A program made the translations under genes and the position numbers. From Paracyclopina nana (taxonomy: Eukaryota > Arthropoda > Copepoda > Cyclopoida > Cyclopettidae), in contig JAGUCH010000002.1 of assembly GCA_019096065.1 (NCBI GenBank), positions 14,086,501 to 14,150,500 of the forward strand: DNA of 64,000 bases. Reading direction: 5' to 3'. The notes under the pieces are model-generated. The model was not told the DNA's origin. It did not search any database and saw only the letters and a program-made list of their open reading frames with translations. This document shows positions 19,324 through 30,959 of the stretch, piece by piece; the first letter of the stretch is position 1, and each line of letters begins with the position of its first letter.

Positions 19324-22300
19324 TTAGCGAGTACGTGAGGTGGAAGCTGCGGAAGCTTCACTTGCTGCTTTTTTCTGCATGAAAATGCTGCCAGTTGCTA
19401 AGCCTCTTGGTCCTTTCCAGTTCTCCTTATTTGGACCTCGAGCCAATGATCCAGCTCCACTGCTTTTCTTGTACTCGGGATTTGGGCCTCTATTTGCACT
19501 CTTGGAAGGCCCCTTCCTCAGATCTGGATCAGGTCCATTCCAAGTTACGTAATCAGTACTGAAAAATTAGAATTGGTTATTTCCCTTGGCAATTTGAAAT
19601 GAATGGAGAAGTCTTTTACAGGAGTAGGTCATCATTTGCTCCTTTTCGCAAGGCTGGATTAGGCCCCAGTGCCTTGCCTTTTACATCCGATCTGTAATGC
19701 CTTTCTTCACTTGTTGAGGTGGCTTTCGTACTCCTGCAATATATAAAAATGTTTGAAATTGAGCTATGATAACAAATATTGAAATGCGGTACTTTGGCAC
19801 ATCTTCCTTGATGTTAGTTTTGGAGCTCCATCCCTTTTTACCGTGGCTCGGCACCTTTTTGGGCTCATGCTTTGGCGATGCGTGCTTCAGCGAGGCTGCA
19901 ATTTTTTCCGCATCCATTGACCTCCTATTTGGCTTAGGCGATTTACGAGTGCTAGCAAAAAAGATATTTTGACATATTTTACAAAACGTAAGATACAATA
20001 CGAAATTACTGTTTCTCCTTCTCCTTCGCTTTTTCTGCTTCCTTGCTCTTCTTTCTTTTCAAGTCGTCCTCAATCATAGACATGCTAAAAGGTCACATTT
20101 ACTACTTATCATTTTTCACTTGTATTCTTTTAACTCACATTAAGTTATTTGCCTGTTCTTCATCGTAGAGGACTGACTCGAGAGCCATGTAGAGGATTCT
20201 CTCTGGGATGTCATACTTCACCTCATACTTGTCCTTCAGCTTTTTCCTCAATTCCTCCTTTTCTTTGTCAGTTTTGATGGGAGGTGGCTTAGGCAGAGGT
20301 GTCCTTTTTTCTGCTAGCCTCTCTTCCTCCTTTTTTCTTGCATGCAGCCTCGGAGCACCTTTCAATTTTTAATCATTATAAATCAATTTTAACCATTTTG
20401 GACAAATTAATATTTACTCGGCGTGTCTCGCTTGACATAGCCCATTTTGACAAGCCTGTCAGCAGCTTTTTGCACATTGTTGTCGCTATTAGAGAGCACG
20501 TCTAATAGCAGGTATTCCTCCACAGTGGGGAACACGCTCTTCAAGTACCTAAAACGACATAAAAATTAGAATTCTCTTCACACCTCATCAGCAATAGCAA
20601 CAGTTTAGGTCAAGTCACATGCTCGAATTGTTAGATGTCATGCACGCTCTCATAAGTGTCATGCAATTCTTTTGGGTCAGTTGTCAACATGGGTCAAGTT
20701 TCACTTACTCCATGCCCAGTCTTTGTTTCATCTTGTTGAACTTGAAAATTGACCATCTTGTCATTTTTCCAGCCTTATCGTTTCCACTAGTTCTCACCTT
20801 CTTTCTATTGCACTTCTGCTATGTAATGATTTTTCACGAGATATTCAAGTGACTGGCAATTTGCCCAACCCATTTTCAAGACTTTCAAAGTGCGTGTGCA
20901 ACTACTCTGTAGGGGATACGAAAATAAGCAAACTCCAACTAATTGGAAAACAATCATGCGCTATGTCTGAAAATTGTTGCTTTTTTTACCTCAATTTCAT
21001 TTTGGGAGACGAATGGGGCCTGGGAAAGCTCCTGAACAAGTTGCCAGGACCAGCTTGACCAATCTGGGGTGATCCCATGTAGAAAGAGTTGTCAAACCCA
21101 GAAGCTGCCGATCCCGGCCTTGGGGTAGGATAGCCTGACGACGAGACCGATCCGGGATCATGATTGGTGTTCCTTAGCCCTAAGACGGGTGTCATGCTGC
21201 CATAATAGTGAGGCAATGATCCTGTCATGGTGATTCCAGCCAGAACTCCTTGGGCAACACCTGGGAGTGTACTGTGCCTTGTAGGCGGAGGGGTGAAAAC
21301 CGTAGATGGCCCCGGAGTGATAAAAGGATGCTTTGCCACTTGTAACGCACTGATAACTACCGCTTGGGAATTGTGATATCTAGTGACAAAAAAGCAAATG
21401 CATAGCATTCTTTGAATAAGCTGAAAGATGGATTGCGCCCTTACTTCTTGAGCAAGTCCCTGATGTGACTTTCTTCGACAGTGGGGAACATTGCTGAGAT
21501 GTTATGCACCGCCTGGTCTGTCATTGCAGTGCTGTCGAGAGTGTCAACTTCTGATATATCTGCGAGAACATGGCTTTCCCTGCGAACAAGGCCAGACCTT
21601 TGACTCATTGGTGAGCCCCCATTGAACTCTTCTAGTTGGAGCCTTTGTAAGGGCAACGGGGAGGCTGTCGGGTGAACTGTCGAGCCCACTCCACCTTTAT
21701 TTATTAAATCCCAATTAATAATAGTTCCATTATGTATGTGATTGTTTTTAATCACCATATTGAATGCCTCCAGAGTAGTTAGTTTTGAGGTTGAGCACTG
21801 GGCTGCCAAGGGACTTTCGTGAGCTGGAGAAATCCTGCAAAGAAGACCTGACAATTAAAATATTGATCAGGGGTGCATGCGTCGATATTGTGTATGTACA
21901 CATGTAGAAAAAAGCATTTACTCTAGCACAAGCAAAGCCTCTGTCTACCTGAACATTATGTTGCTCCTCATTGGCAGGTGGAATCGTCCCTATTGGGTAC
22001 GACTACAAATGAAATAGTTTTTAAACACATTTCTACTCAACCATTATTTAATTGAGATAGCTACAAAAGTTACCTGCAAAGCGCTTGTGTCAGATGCGGA
22101 TGAATGCGGTGGAGGTGGAGCAGTGCTTGTAGATGAAGATTCCTTGTTCTCTTTGGATGTGGCTTTGCCTATTTGCTGATACCTCACACGTGGATCCTCC
22201 CAACTTGTCGTTTTAGTGTAGTGATTTATGAAGTAGCTAGAAAGATGAATGATTTTTAGCCCGGTCTTGTTTGCATGAAAATGGACTTCTGTCTCACTAT

Positions 22301-22374
22301 CTTCCAGTTCTCGAATCAAACTTAGTATCCCATCCTGGAGGAAGAGGCCCCAAATCGGAGTTTTTGTCAGACAT
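19324..22374 (-). CDS. WW domain plus two CUE domains, GPNP-repeat tail
   Basis: Multi-exon gene, about ten exons, starting MSDKNSDLGPLPPGW. The N-terminal WW domain is split by an intron (LPPGW...YYFINHYTKTTSWEDPR). Two CUE-like ubiquitin-binding modules follow: one around AMFPTVEESHIRDLL, the other around SVFPTVEEYLLLDVL, with a Pro/Ser/Gly-rich linker between. The rest is Lys/Glu-rich helix (near 20135-20360) and a basic tail. The last two exons contain the repeated motif GPNPALRKG, GPDPDLRKG, GPNPEYKK and GPNKENWKG. WW domains bind proline motifs and CUE domains bind ubiquitin, so an adaptor in ubiquitin or trafficking pathways is plausible. I do not recognise the full architecture. It is head-to-head with SDR39U1, 342 bp apart. 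Confidence 0.75.
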
Positions 22375-22716
22375 TTCTCGTAATAACAGGCTTCTAGTCA
22401 AATAGGGGAATCTACTCAATCTTGTAGATTTCTCGCTCAGCTGTTTAAAAATCAATACCATTCGGAAATCTGTCGGGAGCCTTGTCCCAGAAATCCTAAA
22501 ATTGGTCTAGAAAGCACCTTTTTGAGATAGCGTGCTGGGATCGAAAGTTTTCGCCTTAAGCTACTGTATGTGGCGATTTAACGATATTTTTGCTGCTTTC
22601 TGCAACATCCTACCCTACTAATGCTGGTAAACAAAAGTTACGTAAAATATTAGGATCTATTGTCAAAACTCTAACAAAACTTGCGTAAGTGACGGAGTGA
22701 AAATCAAGCTACTACA
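22375..22716. promoter_or_regulatory. Shared promoter interval between WW/CUE gene and SDR39U1
   Basis: The two genes diverge with 342 bp between their ATGs, so both promoters must lie here. I see no TATA box. Confidence 0.4.
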
Positions 22717-23779
22717 ATGTCGGTTTTTGATGCACTATGGCATAGTTTTCTCGTTCATGCCGAGACTCAAAATGATGAGTTGTCCAAGAAAGAGAAAATT
22801 CTCGTTGGAGGTGGAACCGGCTTTATTGGGGGTGAATTATGCAAGAATCTTCGCAGAAGAGGCTACAACCCAGTTGTTGTTTCAAGGACTCCAGGAGCCT
22901 CCAAAATTACTTATGATGACCTTAAAAATGAAGGCATCCCCGAAAACACGAAGGCTGTCGTCAACCTTGCCGGGCAAAACATTCTAGACTACTTTAACCG
23001 CTGGACAGAAACCTTTAAATCCCAAGTAAATGCCGTAACAAATAATTTTGTTAATTTGTACGTTGTAAGTTGCATCATTACAGGTTTATGAAAGTCGCAT
23101 TCAAAGCGCTAAAGCATTCAAAGAAGCGATTGAGAAATGCGAGGCCAAAAACAGGCCTAAGGTTTTTGTTCAAGTCACAGGCATTGGGTATTATCCACTT
23201 AGTGACACAGCTGTCTACAATGAAAGCTCCAAGGTTGAGAACAGGGATAAAAATGACTTCCTTGGCAAGCTAGTTGAAGATTGGGAGGCAGCTGCTACAC
23301 TTCCTGATGAACTCGGAGTGAGAAATGTCTTTATACGCTCGGGTGTTGTCCTTGGTAGAAATGGAGGCATGATCAAGCAAATATTCTTGCCTTTTTACTT
23401 CGGACTTGGTGGACGCATGGGATCAGGCACCCAGCACTTTCCATGGATTCACATTAAGGACTTGTCAGGCATAATAGTTCATGCCATTGAAAATGAAAAT
23501 GTGAACGGAGTGCTAAACGGAGTTGCCCCTCAGATAGTCACAAATCAAGAGTTTGTGAATAGCTTTGCCACGGCCCTTAATCGACCTGCGTTTTTCCCAT
23601 TGCCCGACACTGTGTGGAATTTAGCCTTTGGTCAGGAAAGAGCAACCATGATCACCAGAGGACTCAAAGCCAAGCCACAAAGAACACTCGAGTCTGGATA
23701 TGTGTTCAGATACCCTACCATCTCTCAAGCATGCGAAGAATTCAGTCAGCTTTTCTACTCGGACATTGACGACATTTAA
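22717..23779 (+). CDS. SDR39U1: Epimerase family protein SDR39U1
   Basis: NAD(P)-binding extended short-chain dehydrogenase, the YfcH/TIGR01777 type. Exons 22717-23025 and 23084-23779 give 334 aa. The Rossmann motif GGGTGFIGGEL is near residue 32. The family block VVNLAGQNI, the Tyr-containing VTGIGYYP and the C-terminal pattern with LPDTVWNL are visible. The substrate of this family is not established. Its stop is 232 bp from the convergent downstream gene. Confidence 0.9.
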
Positions 23780-24011
23780 TTTTTTGGGTTAAGCGAAATT
23801 TGAGGATAAATAGACATAAACTGAGGCATTCTATTGATGTTTTTCTCACTATCGTATGAATTGGCTGCAGCTTGTCGTTTTAGACTGTGAGTCTGATAAG
23901 AGCGAGCAAATTTAGGAACATTAGAGTTCAGCGAAATTAAATTAAAAGTAATGTTTTTCAAGGTTTATTGATTACTAGACATTGTTCAGTAATTGATAAT
24001 GTCACTCTAGC

Positions 24012-25085
24012 TCATAAAATTGAGAGTTCATCTTCACTTGAGCTACACAAATCGATACACTGTGGCTCGTAAGCTACAGGAATGTTCAGTATTTCTTTTT
24101 TTATGTCATGACTTGGCTTTAGGTTGGCTTTCAAGCTGTTGCTATCAGCCTTCTTTTCTGGTGAGCAGAGTTGCTGCACGGCGGAGGTGAAAGACTGAAG
24201 CACTGAAACACTGCTCCTCTTGTTCAAGTGATATGCACTCGTTAATTTGGGCATGTAAGGCTCAAAATGCCTTGCTTGCTCCTTCAGTTTGCGAAGTTTG
24301 GCCTTTCGTCTCACTTCTGTCTTAAATCGTTCATTATTGGTAATCCACGTCTTGATAAAATCTGACATGGCACTCTCATTCAGCCTAGTAATTGACACTT
24401 TTAAAGTCCTTTTGTTCACTTCTCTGTAAAGTTTCATTGACCTTGGCGTCAATCCTGCGATGGAAAAAAATGTATTTTAAAATTGAACTTTCGGTAAAAG
24501 GTCTATACTGTAGTTACCATGCTCGAGGGTAAAAAGTCTCACAGCCTTTTGGTGCTTGCTGAAGCAGTATAATCGAGGGTCTTCTTTTTTGGCTTTTTTC
24601 AGTCGATTCCCTTTGTACGTTACGGGAAACTCATCGCCATGGCCACTTTCATAAATATCAGGCAAGTAGCTAGAGCTGCTCAAAATAAGGTTGTCCTCGC
24701 TGGAGCTTTGGTGCATAAGCCCTCTCAAGGCTGATTTCCTCTCTGCCGAGCAAAGAGAGCTGATGTCAATGGTGTCCTTGTTGGTGCTACTGCTACTCAA
24801 TGAGTAGATGTATTGACCGAGGGGAGAAGAGACATCAATGGAGAGGAACTTGGCATATGAGCTAGGCTTTGGTCTGACAACTTTGGATGATGATGTTGTT
24901 GATGAAATTGACTGAATGTATGAATCTTTGGTTGTTGAGCAACTTGGCTGCAATCTTAGAGAGGAAAAGTATTTCCTATGGAAGGCGTCAGCTCTCTCTG
25001 TGCTCTCCTCCAAGCATGTATTCTCATGGACCTTAGTAAGATTTACGATAATTAGATTAGAGTTGGAATCAAGGACCTTGTCCAT
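24012..25085 (-). CDS. Unrecognised serine-rich protein with SUMO-interaction-like C-terminus
   Basis: Exons 24518-25085 and 24012-24454 join in frame (568 + 443 nt) to give 336 aa. The N-terminal half is Ser/Thr-rich with several short acidic-serine clusters (QSSSEDNLIL, ISSLCSAERK). The centre and second exon are basic and helical (VRRKAKLRKLKEQARHFEP). The protein ends CIDLCSSSEDELSIL, a hydrophobic core flanked by serines and acids like a SUMO-interacting motif, which suggests a nuclear role. No domain or family is recognised. Gene status rests on the length of both open exons and clean splice sites. Confidence 0.6.
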
Positions 25086-25249
25086 GATGAAATATCACGA
25101 CAACTGAAACTAATAGCTGCCTTGAGCGACGCAAATTGATGCAAAATTGCTGACACTACACTTAAACTCAGCTAAGATTCAACTTATATTGACTTACAAT
25201 AAACAGGTTGAGCTAGTTCCAAGATATCTGACTCACTTTACCTCTATAC

Positions 25250-25770
25250 CTGATACTCAGCCACATGACTCACAGTGACATTTCTAACAGTCACATGACT
25301 CATAGTCACATGACTCATAGTCACATGACTCATAGTCACAAGACTCACAGTCACATTTCTCACAGTTACATAACTCATAGTCACAAGACTCACAGTCACA
25401 TGATTTACAGTCACAGGATTTACAGTCACAAGACTCACAGTCACAAGACTCACAGTCACAAGACTCACAGTCACAAGACTCACAGTCACAAGACTCACAG
25501 TCACAAGACTCACAGTCACAAGACTCACAGTCACAAGGCTTGCAGTCACAAGGCTTGCAGTCAAAAGACTCACAATCGCAAGACTTATAGTCACAAGACT
25601 CACAGTGACAAGACTCACAGTCGCTAGACTCACAGTCGCTAGACTCACAGTGATACAACTTTCAGTCATACAACTCACAGTAGCAAGAATCACACTCACA
25701 AGACTCGCAGTCACAAGGCTTGCCATCACAAGAATCACAGTCACATGACTCACGGTCAAATGAACTTGCA
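25250..25770. repeat. 15-bp minisatellite, unit near TCACAAGACTCACAG
   Basis: About 34 tandem copies, nearly perfect in the centre (about 25420-25540) and degenerate at both edges. Because the period is divisible by three, long open frames cross it on both strands; they are not genes. It lies just upstream of the unrecognised 25.1-kb gene. Confidence 0.95.
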
Positions 25771-25993
25771 AGCCTCATAACTCAAATATTAATCAATTAT
25801 TTCCCGCAGTCTTCAAATATTTCACCTATGATAACACATAAGCATTTCATGCAACTAAAAGCTATAAAGCTTCAAGGCTTACAATGCCATGACTGAAAGC
25901 ACATCAGTAACCTAAATTCAATGGATTTTGACACAGGCCAGAATTTGTCTCAAAAAGTTACTAATTACAGGACACAGCCAAATTCACTCGGAG

Positions 25994-26798
25994 TTAGTTA
26001 AATCGGATGATTAAAGTTAATTTAAAATCATAAGTTGTTACCAGAACATCTTGGAGAGAATCAAACGATGCTCCACAATTGTCGCAGAGGTACACATCTT
26101 CACATCTTGGAAGCCTTGGATCAGAGGCGTTAATACCCAAACTCAGCGAGCATTTATTCTTGAGAGGACTCTGAGTGGTGAAACTGTTGAATTGTTGGCG
26201 TAGTTTCTTGTCATAATCCTGATTTTCAGATCTAAAAGTCACAAGTAGCCTGTCATTGGAAGCACATCGCATGGACCTCGTGCCATCACCATTATCTATC
26301 ACTTTGATTTTGTTGTCTTCTTGCTGAGTGGCAACCATCAGTTTCCTGCTGAAATCGAGCAGGAATTGAGCATTGTGATGCTCATAGCATCTTTGGAGCA
26401 ATTTCCTCAGAACAGAGCTCCACAACTGCAAAGGCATTTATTTAAGACTTTTCTTATTCTGACACGTTGATTGAAATTACCCCTTTTTTGGAAGATGCCT
26501 CAAGCAGTTTATCATCAAAAGCAACCTCAGCTGGCCACCAGGATGGTTGGTCAAGATCACTCAAAGCATTGATGGTCCTGCCAAACTCACACTTCATCAA
26601 AAATAGGAAAAACCTCTGGAGTTCACTCTGCAGAAGCGGGATTTAAATTAGCTTTTTTTTGTTGATATTAGAATTTTGGTTCCTTACAAGACCCATGGAT
26701 TCCAGGCCAATAGGAGATCCATTGGCAAAAAGCAAGGGCAAATTGGATTGCATCACCTCCTTCTTGTCCTTGCCATTGTTGTTGTCTGTCGAGGCCAT
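25994..26798 (-). CDS. Unrecognised protein with WWP segment and CX2C site
   Basis: Exons 26688-26798, 26481-26627 and 25994-26425 read in frame (229 aa). The first exon begins MASTDNNNGKDKKEV. The second contains LSDLDQPSWWPAEVAF, a tryptophan-rich motif. The third holds LWSSVLRKLLQRCYEHH and ends with YLCDNCGASFDSLQDV, which looks like the first half of a C2H2 zinc finger. A GT donor follows directly at 26041, so a further exon supplying the histidines is possible, but I could not place it. The end at 25994 may therefore be artificial. The function is unknown; a nucleic-acid-binding role is only a guess from the cysteines. Confidence 0.5.
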
Positions 26799-27530
26799 TT
26801 TGGCCTCGACCAAGGCTCCAGAGACAACCAGAGCCTATAGCAACTGAGAAATGTTGCTACCAGTCAAAGCCATGGCTTCAGACACAAATTGACCATTTTC
26901 AACTAGTCAACAATGAGAGTTTGAGTTTGCGTGCAAGTGGAGTCAAAATTCTAGGTACTTTTCTCGAGAAAATACCTCAGGCTTCAGTTTTGGAAGTAAA
27001 CTTATTCAGTGAAGGGTCACTTTTGTTAGTCTTAAGGCAATTTTAAGCCCTAATACGGTCTGCAAACTTAAGTTCTGTCTGTCTGTTTAGATTTCAGAAA
27101 TGCCAGATCGAAGTGGACTGTGAGACATTTGTTACTATCAAAAACAGCCACTTTTGGGTTGGTTACTTCTTTCTCAATCTGGCATCTTTGCAGTTCACTA
27201 AAATGAAGCTTTATTTTTGTTGGCAAACAAAGCCGAAAATTTTCGCGAAATGCCAGATTGCGATATTTTAAATCACTCTAAGGTCAAGTCAAAACACGAT
27301 TAAGTTTTCGCTTGCTACGCTTGCCTCACATTAAGCTATTAAGATCCGGGCTGAAGAGCGAGCGAAGCGAAGCATTCATGCTGAATTGGATGAGCCAGAG
27401 CCTACCTTTGATGCTATGCGTCTGAATACAGAGATTTAGCTTCTTTTGAGACTTAACTTAAAGATACAACTTGGGCTAGAAACATGCCCATAGTATGGTA
27501 ATAGAATCATGAGTCAAATATGATGACTCA
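26799..27530. other. Intergenic, nothing firm
   Basis: AT-rich. The text ATGCCAGAT and its inverse ATCTGGCAT recur between 27.1 and 27.27 kb, suggesting a small decayed TIR element. No gene is supported. Confidence 0.3.
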
Positions 27531-28070
27531 CAGCCGTGTAACTCTCAGTATTATAACTTCAGCGCCATATCTCTCACTGTAGTAGATCTCAGATTTTTTC
27601 TCAGTATTATTGCTCTCAATATTATATCTCTCAGTTGTTTAACACTCAGTATTTAACGCTCAATACCATATTTCTCAGTTTTATAACACTCAGTATTATA
27701 ACAACACCCGAACACCCAGTTTTTAGTTTTATAGCTCATACTATTATAACTCTGTGAATTATAAATCTCAGTATTAAAACTAACATTATTATAACATCAG
27801 TATTATAACTCTCAGTGCTGCTACTATCAGTGTTGCAATTCTCAGCATTATTACTATTAGTGTCATAACTCTCAGTATTATAACTCTCGATATTATAACT
27901 CACAATAGTATACCTCACATTATTTTCACTCAATGTCACACAGCTCATCTAGTCTTTAAGCTTACAGTCTTCTAAATCACAGTTTCACAACTCACGGTGG
28001 TAACACTCACTATCTCAATTCTCATTAACCTCATAGCTCACAGTCTCATAACTTACAATCTTATGCCTGT
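27530..28070. repeat. Degenerate AT-rich 15-bp repeat, unit near CTCAGTATTATAACT
   Basis: Tandem array with strong decay. The unit shares ACTC-W-CAGT with the 25.3-kb minisatellite and has the same period. Confidence 0.75.
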
Positions 28071-28468
28071 CTCATGTAATGGTCATTTATTTTTGGCAAT
28101 TTGTTAGAAAGCTTTTAGATTTGCCTGAGACCATCAGGGCTTTTTAGTGCTGTCAGGCACTAAGGTTATTAAAATTGTTGATAGAGAGCACAATACTTGA
28201 TCGTTATCTACATTGTAACCCCTAACCCACTAGGCACTAATGGCGGAAATGCCATTCGGGCTAGATGGGCATAAGTAAGATTGAAGCGTCATCTGGTGGC
28301 GATTTTTTAATGCTTACAACTGAATTCCCAAAACAAAATTCAAATTTGCCGCCTTTTCCTTCATGACTTTCAGTCCGCACAATTTGTTGTCAAAATGCAA
28401 GAGGAGAAAAAAAGTGAATCACTACCTTAACTTGATATTATTGATTCATCAGAGTTAAGTCTGATATC

Positions 28469-29292
28469 ATGGGGTTGCTGTCAATTTTAAAGAAACTCAA
28501 GGAAAAGGAGAAAGAAGTTCGAATTTTAATGCTGTGAGTTAAATGTTGTCCACCTGGACTTTGCACTTTGTTCACAAGTAGCGCTGTTTGTTTTCAGAGG
28601 ACTTGATAATGCAGGCAAAACGACCATTTTGAAAAAGTTCAATGGTGAGGACATTACCACGATCTCGCCCACTTTAGGCTTTAATATTAAAACGTTGGAG
28701 CACAATGGGTACAATTTGAACATTTGGGATGTGGGCGGCCAGAAGTCACTAAGGTCATACTGGAGGAACTACTTCGAGACCACAGACGGCCTCATTTGGG
28801 TTGTGGATTCGGCAGACAAGCGCCGTCTTGAGGATTGCAAAAAGGAGCTTCACCAATTGCTCCTAGAAGAGGTACTTTTGAACTTCCTTGATGTCTTTGT
28901 TTCAATGCCTCGAGTTGTCATTGTTTGAATGCTTAATAGCCTGGAATGTGAAGGCTAGCTTTAAAAAAGTATAGAAGAAGGCTAGAATCATGGATGAATA
29001 TATCTTTGTAGGGACAGTTTTCATCAAAAATGAATTTTCAATGCTAGCTGAAAAAAAATTTGCATTTGTATTACAGAGGCTGCTTGGTGCTACACTTTTG
29101 GTGTTTGCCAACAAGCAAGATTTGCCAGGAGCATTGTCTTCTGAAGAGATCAAAGAATCTCTAGACTTGGACTCGATCAAGACTCACCATTGGAAAATTG
29201 TCTGGTGCTCAGCTGTGACAGGTGACAACTTACTGCAAGGCATGGACTGGATTCTGCAAGACATCAGCAGCAGAATTTTCACTCTGGACTAA
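28469..29292 (+). CDS. ARL2: ADP-ribosylation factor-like protein 2
   Basis: Small GTPase that works with tubulin cofactor D in tubulin folding and with BART and PDE-delta. Exons 28469-28533, 28598-28871 and 29077-29292 give 184 aa, the exact usual length. P-loop GLDNAGKTT, switch [26 protein letters not shown] and the NKQD guanine motif are all present. The N-terminus MGLLSILKK is the ARL2 type. The stop is 10 nt before the dolichol kinase ATG. Confidence 0.95.
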
Positions 29293-29302
29293 ACTTATCA
29301 AG

Positions 29303-30681
29303 ATGGAGTTTAGGCCAAAGGCAAGATCTGGGCTGTGGCTAGTTGGCCTATTGCCTTTGGTTCTCTTTGTGTCTAAAAATCAAATATCAGCTCTTGCATT
29401 TGTGATGTCGGTGTACTCCACTACTCTTGCACTTGGCTCCAATCCCAATGCAGGTCTCAACATCTTAACTGCATCTACTTGGAGCATAAAAGACCATGTC
29501 AACATACGTGCTGCGTTGGCTTGCTTAGTGATTTTGTTCAGTTTAAGCAGAGGAACTTTAATTTTTGCTCTGAGTGCTGTGGCTTTTTTGATATATTCAT
29601 GGCTTCTGCCAAAGGTTTTCAAAACCTGCAAGAAGTCATTTTCATTTGGTGAGGGTTGCCTTGTACTTCAAAGTGTCGTCATTTTCTGCACCAATGCACT
29701 AATCAGTTTAACCTATGACCAAATGGATCCCACTACTATTGAAGGAAGCTTCCAAATAATTGCCACTATTGGGCTAGGATCGCTTTGCTTCCTTTGCACT
29801 CTGTCTTACATTCCAATATTGGAGTTGGCCATCAACTCAAGTCTCTTCTACACTTTAGGTAACAATGTTTTCGCTTACTTATTCTCAATTGTAATTTTTT
29901 TTTCATAGGGCTTGGTACTGTGTGTGGCTTTTCTGTGCCTTTTCTCTGGTGGAAGCTGAAAAGAGACCCCATTTTGTGGGTTCTCCAGTACATTTTCAAT
30001 TCCAAAAGCATTCTTGGCCTGTTTGCTATATGGAGCTTCTGCCTTACTCTTGCCATTTTAGTGGTCATTTTGCAGTCAACCAAGGCAACAACTGCAGCGA
30101 GAAAATACTTCCATGGCATAGTTGTGGTGGTCTTCACCTCTGGTGCCATGGTCGATCCACATTTCCTCTACTTGTCATCTATTGTTGGCCTTTGCTCCAT
30201 GGTGCTTTTGGAGCACATGAGGTTCAAGAGAATAGAGCCAATCTCCTCGTGGTTGAGAAGCGCTTTCGTGACCTTCACTGATGAAAAGGATGTTGGTGAT
30301 CTTGTCCTCACAAACATCTACCTATTAGCTGGAGTGGCCTTGCCTCTGTGGTTGTCACCAGACTTGAACAGGGAAAGCCTTGAGGTTCTCCTCAGTGGTG
30401 TTTTGTCAATTGGCATTGGTGACTCTTTTGCCAGCATCATTGGCTCCAAGTATGGAAGGCTCAAGCTGTTCGGATCACCCAAGTCTTTGGAAGGTTTGAT
30501 AGCATCCATCTTATCGCAGATAGCATTTCTTCAAATCATGCAGCTCTTTAACGTGCTTACATTCCGTCCTTCGTTAATCTTTCCCATTATGATTGTATCT
30601 TTCGTTGAAACACTCACAACCCAAGTTGATAATGTGGCATTGCCACTTCTTTTGTATATTTTAATGAAAGCATTTCAATAA
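29303..30681 (+). CDS. DOLK: Dolichol kinase
   Basis: Polytopic ER membrane enzyme that phosphorylates dolichol with CTP for N-glycosylation. Exons 29303-29858 and 29909-30681 with a 50-bp intron give 442 aa. About a dozen hydrophobic segments are visible. The C-terminal kinase half has the conserved RKYFHGIVV, FTDEKDVGDLVLTNIYLL and SIGIGDSFASIIGSKYG blocks, the last being the CTP-binding region. It starts 10 nt after the ARL2 stop, with AAG immediately before ATG. Confidence 0.92.
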
Positions 30682-30959
30682 ATTGGTCTAAACTCATTCT
30701 AGTTTATGAAAAGTGCGTGACATTAAATTCCATTTATATAAACGCATTGCTTTAAGATTGAAAACTAAAAAAAAATTACTTGATGCAATTGGCTGAGAAT
30801 CCGCTTACTTCGCTTTCGTTTTTACCATGATGACGATGACCTGCTTTAGTTCAGCATCGATATGATATTGTACTATATGTCATAGTTCAAGTGTTTTTGT
30901 CCGGAATTCGCTACAATCTAAATATCCGTATATCAGTCTAGCAGGCAGCATTCGACAGG

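Noticed and set aside
25250..25770. CRISPR-like array
   Set aside because: Units are contiguous without spacers and the genome is animal.
25244..25771. Long open frames on both strands through the 15-bp array
   Set aside because: The period is a multiple of three, so frames stay open by arithmetic. The products are simple five-residue repeats.
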